Source of the DNA: Berberis thunbergii
Lineage: Eukaryota; Streptophyta; Magnoliopsida; Ranunculales; Berberidaceae
Length of the DNA: 64,000 nucleotides
Assembly: GCA_003290165.1 (NCBI GenBank)
Contig: QNQO01000524.1
Location: 186,001 to 250,000, forward strand
Direction of reading: 5' to 3'
The notes beneath the pieces are model-generated. The model saw only the letters and a list, made by a program, of their open reading frames with translations. It was not told the DNA's origin and ran no database searches. The position numbers and the translations under genes are program-made. This document shows, piece after piece, positions 1 through 12,110 of the stretch (positions are counted from its first letter, which is position 1; every line of letters begins with the position of its first letter).

Positions 1-1200
1 ACTGCCTAGTTTTTTGTTTTCAAATGGTTAGCTCGCATTTTCATTAAGATTTTTTAGATAGGAGGCTAATTCGGCAGAATTCCTTGGTGGTGTTGGCTCC
101 CTTCACCTTCGGGATTAAGGTGATTAGTGTGAAATTGATCATTCAATCTAGGAATTCATTTGCACTGAAACTGGCAACCTCTCACATTAAATCTTCCTTG
201 ACTATTGATGCCCAAAGCCACCAAGTGAAGATCTACGTGCCTCCTATTCTGGAAACAAGTCTTTGTAATATTCCATAGTATGGTTAGCTATCATCTCCTC
301 TTCAATAGCCATATTCCCTTAGATTATAGGGGGTTCACCGACTTCCCAAATCTTATGTGATTCTCGTGTATGTGGAATAGTTTTGAGGGATAGTCATCAT
401 ACTTGCCCCATTGATCCCTGCTCTTCATTTCAAACTTAAACTTCACTTTTAAGCATTTTGTCAAGCGATGGTTTCCCTTTGATTTTGTTGTCCGATTCTT
501 GCTATGCTGATTCTCCTCTTCCACTCCTAGATTTGCAACCAATTTCTTTCTAGTTTCACTGACTAGAGTCTCCAACTTGCCAAATACAGTCCCATTCCAC
601 TCTTTCAATCTCACTTTCAACTCCTTCCGTTTCCTCCATGATACGAACCCCGCTTTGCCTGAGATTTTGAAACTCTCCTTCAGTTTCCTCTTTAACAAAA
701 TTGACAAAGTTGAAGTGCTCGAACTACATGAGCTTGAATTGTAATTGTCTTGGCTGTGGTGGTTAAATAATCTTGGATACACTTTTTGTCTCAAAGCATC
801 TTAAAGCAATCCACAAATTCACCAACCCATTGATTGTTAAAGGAAGCGGTGTAAACTGCTCCCTAATCTGGTTTTGTCTCAAACTTGACCAAGGGAATTA
901 ACCTACTTTCAAGAAGAAAAAACAAAAAATTTGGCATGCTCATAGTCACCATGAATTAATTTTAGTTTCTTAAACCTTGCTTTACTATAGATTCGCCTTG
1001 TCTCTCCATCCTGTCCCTAACTATGTGCAAGTCCCCAGCAATAACCAAAGGTTCCTTCCAGATCCCATGAATACCCTGCAATTCTTCCCATAGTTGTCCC
1101 CCATCTTCTCTGCCTTTGGTAGATGGGCCTTCATGCAATAATAGTTTAGGTGCTTTTGGAAGGATAGGAATAACAGAATATTTATCGGGATTCATATATC
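1..1200 (-). mobile_element. LINE (non-LTR retrotransposon) ORF2 fragment, degenerate
   Basis: On the minus strand this reads as broken pieces of a plant L1-type ORF2, in the right order. An endonuclease piece lies at about 1195-962, with a run like PLVIAGDLHIVRDRMERQG, where plant LINEs have the W-I-GDFN segment. A linker lies at about 800-320, containing KVRLKEWNGTVFGKLE. The start of the reverse transcriptase is at about 150-60, where I read TLIPKVKGANTTKEF, the usual opening motif. The element runs off the left edge of the window. Frames change several times and stops are present, so it cannot be active. The linker and RT start are recognised from memory of the family, not from an alignment. 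Confidence 0.7.
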
Positions 1201-4200
1201 TATAGATACCTTGCGGATAGAAAAGGTTACTCTTTGGCTTTGGAGTTGTAATTGGGAGAATTTCAGAGACATTTGATTCTCTGATTGTATGTTCATATGG
1301 GATACTATATTATTGAATACATGGAACAGATGTATACCTTTTGTGGAGGGTGTTCACTGTTCTTTTTCCACTGTGCATTCTCCTTCTCTTTTTTAATACA
1401 ATGCATTTATGTTTTGCTGATCAAAAAAAAAAAAAAATCTTCCCATAGTTCTAGTCAACACGTATTCTCCACTGGCCCGTGCACTTTGGTCAACTGTCAC
1501 ACACTCAAACCCTCTATCACTATTTTGGAAACTTAATGATGGAGTGTAACAAGAGTGTCATTTTGGCAATACACTGTTATAACACATTTGTGATCAAGCA
1601 CCCAGATCTGCCAATAGATGGCATAGGTTCCTAACTGTAGAAGTCTTTGCCCCCAGCAGTCTCTCTTCAATTTTGCATTAAAGTCTCCAATAACAGAAAA
1701 AGAAAAAAAAATAAAAAAAAAAATCAGGGTTTGTTTCTTGGAAAATCATTTTCAAGGTAAAATTTTATTTTCCAGTGTTTGATTAGCCACATAAGTAGGA
1801 AACCAATTTTCCGGGTCCAATTGATTTTCCTGGATTTTTTTTCTGACCTCCCCCGCTAAGAAAAAAAAATTCCGGGTAAGCATGAAAACATATAAGAAAA
1901 GTTTTACAAAAAACTCTCAAACTCATATTCAACAAAACCTGATTCCATACTAAGTTTGTAACAATGAAATTACCAATATATCAATGATATATATATTCAG
2001 AAATTTTTACTCCTCTATCAATTCATAATCTGAATTTTCAGGGTCATTTGTTTGTCCAGATTTATCTTGTATGAAAGGTTTAACGTAAAATTTCTGCTGA
2101 AAGAAGGATCAGCAAAAAAATTTCAACATTATTGCGGGAATTGCCGGAGGACTTCTTTTATCTCCACCAAGATTCCATAATTTAGAATTATACATAGGGA
2201 TCTTAAAGCAAGTAACGCTCTTCTCAATGCTGAAATGAATCCCAAAATTTCTTATTTTGGCATCACAAGAATTTTTGGAGGTGCCCAAACGGAAGTATAC
2301 GCTGACAGAATAGTTGGAATGTGGTAAGCAACAAAACATACACACATGAAAAGTTGTAACAATTCGACCGCATATTCAGGTTAATCACTGAGTTTTGCAT
2401 AGGTGTAACATTTCGTTACTGAAACCAATATATGCTTTGGATTTTCTAGTGTATGCTATTGTCTAGCAACATAACAAGTTGAGGTTTCTTTTTCTTCATC
2501 AGTATGTATGTTTTCTAATGCAATTATCACACTTAACAAACATAACTGAATAATAATATAGTGTCTAGGTTTACCAGATGTTAGCACAGAAAGGTCTCGC
2601 CTCAAGATGAAGAACCTTTAGCCTCCAAAAGAGACTCCAAAGAGATTGCACTCAACTCTGAAGCACATAATTCTTCCCTCTAGCATTGTATCAAACATCT
2701 GGAGTGCACTAATCGTTGAGGCACACAAAAATTGCCCTAACAATTGGGGGAACTGCGAATGAATTGGCGGGTGAAAGTTAATACTCGCACCCACGGTTTC
2801 TTTTTTTCACACACGTATCTTAACACACCCACATGAATTACTAACCACGCCCAGAATTTACTCACACACCGACAAAGTATGGAAAATATGATTTTTTGGG
2901 AAACTTGAAAATTTCCTCTCAACCTTACAAACTCTAACCCTCTTCTTCTCCCAAATCTTGCCAAAATCTATGTGTTTCGAGAGGGAATTGAAGGTTTTGA
3001 GGCTCCAACGACCTTTTTTCAATAATGAGGATTTTATGGACGCGTTGTCGAGGCACTTTGCAAAGGAATCGAAGCTCAACAACTATGTTCGTTCTCCCAA
3101 TAGTTGAATGGGTAAATCTTCGGCCACTCTTTTAGCTTTTCTGTATGCTTTCTTCATTCTCGCACCTTAAATCAAGGGTTTGAAGGTTGTAATAGAGTTT
3201 TTAACCCTAAAATGGTGTTTTAAGATTACCCTTAGAGTTTTCGAGGGTTTAGGTGAGTTAGCAGTCAAAATCGTACTAGAGACTCGCCGAAAAAGATACC
3301 ATCTCATTTTCATGCTAGATTTCTTTTAAAAAACCATTGTCACACTCCAGCAAGATTCGTTAAGCTTCAGTTGACTTCAATTGAAGTCCATTCAAGCCTA
3401 ACTGAACTTTGATTGAAGTCTCATTGGTTCAGTTTACATTCCATTTAACTGTAATGGATGAAATCGAAGCTTGATAGTGTTTGTAAATTGCATCAACCCT
3501 TGAACATGACCCTCTAAATCAACCCTCTAAATCCAATCCTAACTGAACTTTAATAGAAGTCTTGTATTTTTTCTTTCTTTTTTAATTGAATTTTATGAAT
3601 TTTAACTGAAAAACTGCAATTTGACCTGTAAACACATTAATCTTAGCATTGGTTTGTGTATTTCCTCCTAAAACTATTATGTGGGCATAAACAAACCCAC
3701 GCCATAATATCAGCATGTGTTTGGTTATACCCACACCACAATTCTTGCGTTTATAACCCATTTCACTTTTTTTGTTTGTTTAAGATAAATGGGACCTAGC
3801 ACCCAGCCAAAAGGGAGAATACGATCAACAAGGTCAAACTGGAGGTTGGAAGTCAAACCAATACTCTAGCTATTGTCACTGGTGGTTGTGTTCAACAAGA
3901 GGTCGGACCATTACTCTAACTGTTGTTCCAAATACACTCGTTCGAGATGAGCATCGTAAGAAAAAATTCAATGATATTCCTTTCCAAGGCAACAACAACA
4001 AAAGGCAAGAAGATGATGCAACTGATTTAGTCCAAAAAAACCCTACGGAATAAGAAATGATTTATTCATGTAACTATAAAATATTTTGTGTATAGATAGG
4101 ATTTAAGTGCTTACATATGAAAACAATTTCCAAATGTTGAGGTTGTGTTTATTGTTTTTCTCAAGGCAAGTTATGTTGTATGTTTATCTTTGCAAATTGT

Positions 4201-5640
4201 TATGTAGTTTAAAATTGGGCACATTGGAGCCTCGAACCACCATAATCATTCATTATTTCTTATTTTTTTCTTGAACATCGTTGTTTCAATGACCATAAAA
4301 TGCATTATATGAAGAAGATGACTCATGCACATAACTCCAAGCATTTTTTTAACAACCTAATTAAACACACATAAAATCATGTGTTCACATATTCATTAAA
4401 AAAATTGAACTTCAGTGAACAATAAAGACATAAACCCTACATGGGTGCAAAAAGCACATAAACGCAAAAAAATTGTGTGAAAATTGGCGTTTCCTCACAT
4501 AAATCTTTGTGCATACATAAATGATTGTCTCCACACAAAAAATTTTAAGTTTGTGTGTTTGTCAATTTTGGGGGGCTGAATGCCTAGACCCATATATTGT
4601 CGTGTATGTATCAATGTTTACTCATGGAAATTCTCGTGTGGGTAGCGTTGTTTACTCACTATAATTCTCGCGTGCACATGCATATGGAAAGTTTCAAAGA
4701 CATTTTCATACTTTGAATGTGTTTAAGTCCAAGAAAATGAAGAAACAAATCTTTATGTTGTTTAGGTCGTCAACGACACCCATACGCATGTTATATAGGT
4801 CATTTTCTTCATTGAGCTGAGCTCATACGAGCTTCAGGTGCGTGGGTTTGGATTTCATGTATAATAGATTGATTTCAAATTTGAAAGTATTACACTAGAA
4901 AGATTAAGATAAAGAAATCAGAAAGCTAACGAGAGAGAGGAAGAAATCAAGCAGATTTTTTGCATTTTGGGGTTTCTACATGAAATTTGCTTGAGCGAAG
5001 AGAAATAAAGAAAGAAAGCAATGATAAAACTCTTTAGAGAGAGATAACAGCTGGAATAGAAAAGGATGGGTTTTTTTGTGAAGAATAATGGTTTTTCGAA
5101 CGAAAACCCTACATGAAATTTGCTCAAGCAGAAAGAGAACAGTCAGTCGAAGTAGTCAGCCGAAGTAGTCGAAGCGGAGAGGGCAGGGTTTTGGTGAAGA
5201 AGAAGGATTTTCTAGATGATTCCCTATTGAAACTCTATCTTTTTGCAAACAAATTTGACTTATGAGGGTCTCGGCCATTTTTATATGTGGGTGTCTGAGT
5301 AATTTTTGGAAGGGAAATGAAATGTTTCATATGGTTGTGGAAAGAAGAAACTGTGGGTGCAAATAGTAACTCTCTTGGCGGATAGGGGTTTTCACTATAG
5401 GTCAATGGGCTAACTGACAACCTCTATATACCACCACCATTACATTTTATTCCTCTATTTGTTGACTTGCCAAAGCACTAAAATGAAGTTGCACTTAAAT
5501 CTTTTGTAAATAAAAAGGAACCCTCATATCCCCTTCTGTTCATCGACTTGTTTGCTCATTTCTCATTCTCTCCCATCCTCTCCTTCAATTTTAAATCATA
5601 TGAAAATCAAGAACAATTGCAAACATTTATGAAGATCAAA
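1201..5640. other. AT-rich stretch without a recognisable gene
   Basis: No coding pattern or splice chain that I can support. There is an A-run near 1424-1437 and another A-rich patch near 1695-1722. Words such as GTGTTTGGTTATACCC and repeated CACAC/TGTGTG motifs at 3650-4570 look like eroded MITE or LTR sequence, but I cannot define ends. Short open frames at 2737-3082 and 4918-5420 lack any family resemblance. Confidence 0.5.
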
Positions 5641-5819
5641 ATATGGAAGATAAAAATCACATACTTATATTGGTGAAAAATAAGTTATCATATGTGGATT
5701 TCAAATGTGAGGATAACAAGGCATCTAGGAGCTTTTTATCAAAGTGGATCGACAATGTTCAAGTCTTCACAAGGAAAGCAAGACTAGGAAGTGATTGGAA
5801 TCAGACTTTGGTTCATTCA

Positions 5820-6060
5820 TCATGATCAATATTGATGGTTATGTCTCAGGTAATGGTTCCAGTTCCTGAGCCATAGTCATAAACTTTGATCGTGAAGTTA
5901 TTTATGTAGCAGGTTTCTTTAACCATGACTCTATAGATATTTTTGAACTTGAAGGAGTAGAGCGGGCCTCAAAGTTGTTGACAAGCTTCAAATGTAATCG
6001 GCTATAGTTGATATCGATTTTATGAATGTCGTGCCTTATGTAAAAAAACAAAACTGAGTT
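5820..6060 (+). mobile_element. Possible LINE RNase H fragment
   Basis: Frames on the plus strand give INIDGYVSGNGSSS followed, after a frame change, by REVIYVAGFFNHDSIDIFELEGV. The spacing and residues resemble the RNase H domain found at the 3' end of plant LINEs (a D-G-S start, then a G-E block, then an E-L-E-G helix). It is short, frameshifted and isolated, so the call is weak. The open frame just upstream (5643-5825) is not recognised. From 6061 to about 6600 I see nothing further. Confidence 0.3.
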
Positions 6061-6649
6061 TTTTTAATCTTCCCCTCTTACTCTCTCCATAGATTTGAAA
6101 ATGTACATACATGAATTACAACAAAACTCTCTTCTTCTTTTCCCCTCTAGCCATTTTCCCTTCTTCCTCGACTCAAATCAAGTATCACTTGAAGAATAAT
6201 CTAGTTCAGAACTAGATTTGATTTGTTCAGAGTTAGATTTGATTATGGCATCCAGAAAATGCATTCAAATATCATGTAAATCGGTGAAATTTGATAGTAA
6301 TTACTCTATAAAATATTGAACCATGACCCCTTTCATGCATTTAACCTAACTCTCAATTTCTCAAATGTTTGACATTTGATATCGCAGTTTTTATGTGCAT
6401 CAACCAATTTCATTTTCTAACACCACCACTTTACTTTTAAACATCATTTCCCCTCTATGTGTGATTTCACAACACCGATAACATTTGGTTAACTCGATAA
6501 CAGGGCGCTAAAATTTCTGACTTGTTGTGTATGAAAATTGAAGGTGCTTGATCATGAAGAAGTTGGCATTTGAGTTGGTTGTTAAAAAAGTGGTCGTTGG
6601 GCATTTTAGTTATTTCCAATATAGGACGACAATTGACAAATCTCTAACT

Positions 6650-8400
6650 TGTTAGCATGTTTTTTTATAATATTAATAACGAGAGCAAAACATACGACCA
6701 TCTGAAGTTGCTAACTCGTGAGCTTCAAAATTTAACTCACGAGGAATAAAGTCACGACACCAGTTATTATTGACAGCAAGTAAGTTCCTAATACTACTTG
6801 TTTATCTAGTCGTCCTGGTTTTGAGTGTTTGGGATGGTGACAAGCGAGCCTGAATATTCCCCCAACAAAAAATTTATATGCCACTGTCGAGATTAAACGA
6901 GTAAAAGAGCCGCCTTTGCTACTAAGCTATCTGCCATAGTGTTATAAAAAAAACTTTTCCTAAGATTACTTAAACGACTTTTGCTTGAACTCTGCCGCTA
7001 TCGTCCACAACTAAAATACCTATTGCTCCTTGCTGAGAAGAAGCGAAAAAACAAGCATCATAAGTGACTACAATCATACCTTGGCTAAGCTCATTGGGGA
7101 GAGATCAAGAGTTAAGTGGATGGTTTCTGGCTGCTTGGAGTTGATAAATAATTAGGCTGAGTCTGGAGGAGTGATGATTGGAATTAGGGCAAGGAGGGAT
7201 TGCCTGTCCATAATTGTCTGTGGCTAAGCTTGTTTGGTTCTCTGTAACCGTTGTGGCAATGATGTGGTGAAGTGAGACTAGTTTTAATGACTTCTGATTT
7301 TGGTGAGGGACAGTAAACCAATTAGTAAACCAAGAAGACTAGGTGTTGTTGAAAGATGCTAGAAAGTGTGCAAATGTGACCCGGGTTTTTTGGAAGATAA
7401 CATTATTACAAAGCTGCCATATATTTTTGATGACTCCTGTAAATTGGGATAACATTTCCTCAGCGGTAGTATGGTCAATTTTGGTTGTATCCCACATAAA
7501 GAGAAATGCACTAGAAATATTATTTGTGGGTAGGATGACATTTGACCAGATGATAGGGATGGGGGAAATCTGTCATAGTTTGGATATGAGTGGGCAAAGG
7601 AAGAAAAAATGTTGAACATCTTCATGTTTGGTGTGGCAGAAAACGCAACAATTGTCGATGGGCACATGAATCATTTGCAAGTTAGATATTGTGGGAAGAA
7701 GGTCTTGTGAAACTTTCCAAAGCAAGAGGATGACACAAAAAGAAGCTTTGATACGCCAAAGTTCCTTGTAGAGTTTATCCGACAATCTGGGGGCATTGGA
7801 GGAAGAGGTTGAAGTTTGGAAAGTGTCCTCCAAAAATGCCTTAGTGACACTTTTAACTGAGAAAATACCTCTTTTATCAAAATTTCAGATGAGCTTATCT
7901 GGTTCGTTTGAAGGTCTGATAATAATATCCAGGATATTCATGGCAACCGACTGGGGAAAAGGGAGAGAATGAGATTTGAATTCCAAGAGGAGCTCTGATG
8001 TGTTGTGGCTCCAGAGATCCGGGATCAAGGAAGGAAAATTCCTCGACTTTCAGGCTCAAAATGACGGCAATCAGCAAGTATAAATCTTGGTTTTGCCCAA
8101 CAATCCTTCCAAAGGTCAATGGTGGTACCAGACTGGATTTGCCAAAAGAGATGACTTTTCATTTTATGAAACATGGTGACATTACCTCTCCAGGCAAAAG
8201 AAGCAGAAGTTGGGGATCGGGACAATTGAAAAAAAACTCTTGTTGTACCAATAGATGCACTTATGTTGGATGGATCAGGGGTTTAGCAGCGAAGAGATTG
8301 CCTGCCAAATTTTTTGCCATTAAGGCAAGATTCTTGATCCTGGTTGGCGGGATATTCAGTCCCCCTAGAGGACGGGGAAAAGTGATGTGATTCGTGTTTA
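6650..8400 (-). mobile_element. LINE 3' portion (RT tail, zf-RVT, RNase H), degenerate
   Basis: Read on the minus strand from 8400 down. A piece with NVTMFHKMKSHLFWQIQSG and TTIDLWKDCW (8225-8025) matches the post-RT region of plant LINEs. Next comes a zinc-binding zf-RVT region (about 7833-7573) with LWRIKASFCVILLLWKV and the cysteine/histidine block NCCVFCHTKHEDVQHFFFLC. Below 7120 an RNase H-like stretch begins (SQGMIVVTYDACFFASSQQ, then GAIGILVVDDSGRV). The order RT tail, zf-RVT, RNase H is that of an intact LINE 3' half. Stops and frame changes show it is dead. The leftmost boundary is approximate. Confidence 0.65.
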
Positions 8401-8829
8401 GCCTTACTGTCTTCCGTCCCTTTCCACCATGAATTTCTTGCTATATTATCCAATTTTGTGGTTATAGCAAGGAAGAAGAAAATTTTGCATCATGTAAAGC
8501 TCCAAATGAGTTATTCTTCTAATTAAAGAGTGATTTACATGGTTAAGATATTGACCTATAAAATATTAACTCATTCTGAAATTTTTAGGTGAGTGAAATA
8601 GGCTCGTGTAGCTTTCTTTGTAAGAAATCTATGCCCCTGATCCCACCTCCAATAAAATAAATTGTTTGGTGTAGTGGCTGAGTACAGTCGATTTAAAAGC
8701 ATAAGGTCATGAGTGAGACTTTAAGTCATTAATGATATGTATTTAATTCTTCATTGAGAAAACAAAACAAAAACCCTATTTTCATACTTCTTCTCTGATC
8801 CCTAAAGCAATTCTTTACCACCATATTTA

Positions 8830-9147
8830 GGGTGTGTTTGGCTGCATAAAATCCTATGCCATGGGAATTCATGAGTGGACCTCTATAATTTAGGTTAAAT
8901 TGATATATCACTCCACGTCCACAATTTAATTTTTTGATCAATGGTGAAAATGGAAGTCCCATGAACATGAAAATCTCACTCCTTGGTCTCCAAAGGCATA
9001 TGATTCTCATGTTTATGAGACTTTTATTCTTACCATTAATCACAAAATTAAATAGTGGATGTGAAATGATACTTCAAATTAGCCTAAAACATAGGAGCCT
9101 CCTCATGGATTCTCATGACATATGATTTCATGCCACCAAACACACCC
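8830..9147. mobile_element. Tourist-like MITE, 318 bp, with TTA target duplication
   Basis: The ends are inverted copies: GGGTGTGTTTGG at the left and CCAAACACACCC at the right. The element is flanked by TTA at 8827-8829 and TTA at 9148-9150, the 3-bp target typical of PIF/Harbinger. The interior is itself largely self-complementary (ATCCTATGCCATG versus CATGACATATGATTT), so it could fold along most of its length. It has no coding capacity. Two related copies lie at 29582-30190. Confidence 0.8.
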
Positions 9148-9150
9148 TTA

Positions 9151-11102
9151 GTTAGTTCTACTATTCTTTGAACGAACTTTCATTCATTGGAAATGCTAGA
9201 TTGAAGAAAATCTCATCTTGGCGTATTTTGAAGATCTTTTATCCAGCACAGAGCCTGAAGGAACAAGCAGCAGCAGTGTGGTGAAACGGTCTGCAACTAT
9301 CCAGGTCTTGGTATCTAAACCTTCCTTAATCTTTTAGTCCCGTCGTGGATACTTCTCTTTCAAATGGTTAATGGCCACATTAGGAGATCTGTGGCCCGTT
9401 GGACCTTTAGGTTTAGAAACCGTGATTGAATCTTCCTCCTTTAAACTTGAAAAGGATAGATGTACTCAAAGATTGCAAAGGATCTTGAAATTTCATATCA
9501 TAAGTCCATCTTCACAAGAACAAAGTGTTATATATAGGCGATCAAATTCGGGTTTGTTATTTTTGAACTTGGAGATTGCTGGATTCGATGACAAAGTTTA
9601 CATATAGCATGATAATGCTGGATTCGGTTTCTGAGTTTCTGATTATCATCTTGTAACCACGGATAGTTATTTTGAGGTAATTATTTATAAATCGAATATG
9701 ATCGATGCTGACTGAAACTACACATCATATAAAACATATTTAGAGCTTGATGTAATGATGGCCTAAAGAAGCTAAGTGAACACTTCAAAATGGTAGCAAA
9801 TATTGTGCTAAAGAGCATCACATAGTGAAGCCAACGACATGGCCAAAACGTGCATGTTTTCTTATTATAGGAGCCATAATTATTAACTCCTTTCGTTTTT
9901 ATCCTAGATATCCTATAGGTTTTTGTACGCTATTGCAAGACCATCTACATCATGTCCAAACTAGTTTTGTACGTTCAAATTAACAAACAGAAACATTCAG
10001 TTTAAACCCAGTTTTGTTTCCTTGATAGACTTATATTTTAAATCCTATACCACTTCCTCTTCTTGTTCTTCTTGAATGAGAATTGAGATTTATTAATTTT
10101 TCTCTTCTTTGCCAAACCCTTTGGCATGCATCTAGACATAGGGTCTCATGCACTGCATTCGAGTAGATTCGTAAGAAAAAATTCAGCTCTGAATAATCAA
10201 TTGAAGTTCAACACATGGAGATCACACTTCCTGCCTCATAAGATCAATCATTCTCGTGGTCAGGTGAACTCATAATCGTTTTGAAACTGAAAGTATATGA
10301 ATATCTCCAGGATGGTTTCTTGGTGACTGAGATATGTATGCAACTCACATTTTGCTACAAATTAGGATCAATCAAAACTATTTTTAGTTAGATTTCAATG
10401 GAGTATTTTTAGAGGAAAGTACAAAGGTAAAACGGTATACAGGTGAACTCAAAGGCACAAACACAATAGCAACTAGCTCAAGAAAACAGAAATTAAGATG
10501 TACGAATGATCAAAACAACACGCATAGCAAAACAACCAATCTTCATATTACTATACCCTCCCATTTCCTCCAAACCAAACAAGAAAAAGGTACAAAATAA
10601 ATAAAGAACAGACTCTCATTTCTTCCTCACCAGATCTTCTGTTGCGAATGCTACAACATTTACTACATAAAACCATAAAGGAAATGCCCTGGGAAACAAG
10701 AGTCTCTTCCTTCTATGGATACAAATTAAGAAAAATAACAAACTTACTAAGGGAGTGAACCAACTGAAAAACATCGATCTCCTTTGCTTGATAAACTTTT
10801 CAAATCCATATAGTTGTCGTTGTTGTTTCTGATGGTGATGATGATGATGAGAATGATGATGGAGAAGATGAGATAAAAGGGGATCCGAAGTTCCTCTCAG
10901 AGCAAATTTCAATCTTTCTATTTTGCAACTGACATGATATCTCGGATCCAAATCCTCTCATCATAGCTCTGATACCGAACCCATTGTTTGTAACCCACCT
11001 GCTTTGTGTACCACTACAAAGAAGAACTAACCAACACAGAAACCTAACTCTAAAAAAAAAGAAAAGAGAAAAGATAGCAAGTTGAAAGTTAGGAGCTTTC
11101 AA
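9151..11102. other. Intergenic sequence and Dof 3' flank
   Basis: No recognisable gene. The part adjoining the Dof stop (about 10600-11102) is probably the 3' untranslated region of that minus-strand gene. It holds a short ATG/GAT microsatellite near 10827-10865, which creates a histidine-rich open frame on the minus strand that I do not regard as a protein. The 9371-9607 open frame has no family resemblance. Confidence 0.5.
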
Positions 11103-12011
11103 CTAGATCAATGGAGTGACTGATGATCCATAATTAGAGAGACCAGGCCAAGCACTGCCACTCGTAGAATTCCAATTGATAGTCGCCGCATCAGAGGCAC
11201 CTACTAGTTCAGTTTGATTCAGACAAGGAATCACCCATTCCATTTTGTTGGCCTTCCTATAACCTTCTTCCATTTTCACTTCATCCATAACCATTGTTGC
11301 ATCCCCGTTCCTCACCATTTGTAAGCCTTCATATGGTATCAGCTGGCCGTGAAAGTTGCTAGTAGGCCTAGTATCTTTACCACCCATGGCTTGTTTTTGT
11401 TGCTGAAGACTAATCAAGGAACCAGAAGCATAAGCAGGAGATGAAGCTGAAGATCCAAGTAGCGAAAGGTTAGAGAATATCGAATTTGAAGAGCTAATCA
11501 TATCTTGAAATTGAGTTGCATGATTAAATCCAGATCCACCATATTCTTCATAACTAGGGCCAGCAGCAGGTAGGGTTTCCGGATACGAATTCCTTGAACT
11601 AAACCTTTGAAATGGAAATTCAGTGTAAGAATTCCCCGGAAGTCCGTAAAACATTGGACTTAGGTGACTGGTCGCGATGTTATCAAGCTGGTGATGAGAT
11701 AGAGAGCTTGAAATTATTGGATTTTGCTGTGGAGCAGAATCGTTGCCAGAGGAGGAGGCCTTCTTCATCTTCTTATTCTTCCGGTAACCGCCACCAACTG
11801 GGACATTGCGCAAAGTACCCCCTCTAGTCCAATATCGCTTACATGCCTTGCAGAAGTATCGTGGCTGAGACAAGCTATAATTGTTGTAGTAGCAAAACTT
11901 GGTGTTTAACGAATCACAACGAGGACACTTGAGTGGTTGTTGATCCTGATGAAGTGGTTTCTCCATAACCTTATTAGTACTTGAAGCCATTATCCCAGTA
12001 GTTTTATCCAT
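11103..12011 (-). CDS. Dof-type zinc-finger transcription factor
   Basis: Dof proteins are plant-specific nuclear transcription factors that bind AAAG cores. With the ATG at 12011 the product is 302 residues. The single Dof zinc finger sits at about residues 27-80 with the exact C-X2-C-X21-C-X2-C spacing (C29, C32, C54, C57). It keeps the family blocks [19 protein letters not shown] and [19 protein letters not shown], followed by a basic RKNKKMKK tail. The rest is Ser/Asn/Gln-rich, as usual for Dof activation regions. I chose this ATG because the 17 codons upstream are a pyrimidine-rich tract ending in TTGCAG directly before it, which looks like the 3' end of an intron. A short first coding exon is therefore possible. 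There are no frameshifts. I cannot assign the Dof subgroup with confidence. Confidence 0.92.
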   Translation of the reverse strand: MDKTTGIMASSTNKVMEKPLHQDQQPLKCPRCDSLNTKFCYYNNYSLSQPRYFCKACKRYWTRGGTLRNVPVGGGYRKNKKMKKASSSGNDSAPQQNPIISSSLSHHQLDNIATSHLSPMFYGLPGNSYTEFPFQRFSSRNSYPETLPAAGPSYEEYGGSGFNHATQFQDMISSSNSIFSNLSLLGSSASSPAYASGSLISLQQQKQAMGGKDTRPTSNFHGQLIPYEGLQMVRNGDATMVMDEVKMEEGYRKANKMEWVIPCLNQTELVGASDAATINWNSTSGSAWPGLSNYGSSVTPLI

Positions 12012-12110
12012 CTGCAACAAAGGCATAAAGAATAAAGAGAAAGAAAGAAAGATTACATACAAGGTTGTGGTGGTGTTGTATGAGCAAACAATAACCTAAC
12101 ATGAATATAT
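12012..12110 (-). other. Possible 5' intron/first exon of the Dof gene
   Basis: On the minus strand the sequence before the Dof ATG ends TTTGTTGCAG after a T/C-rich tract, a good acceptor. A candidate donor GTATGT lies only 49 nt upstream (12060-12055). An ATG at 12102 (ATGTTAGGTTATTG) would give 14 codons in phase with the Dof frame. A 49-nt intron is very short for a plant, so either the true donor is farther upstream in a non-coding exon, or the tract is simply 5' leader. Confidence 0.35.

Noticed and set aside
10616..10951. 111-residue minus-strand frame with a histidine run and a hydrophobic segment
   Set aside because: It lies immediately after the Dof stop on the same strand and its histidine run is a GAT/ATG microsatellite. 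It is best explained as 3' UTR.
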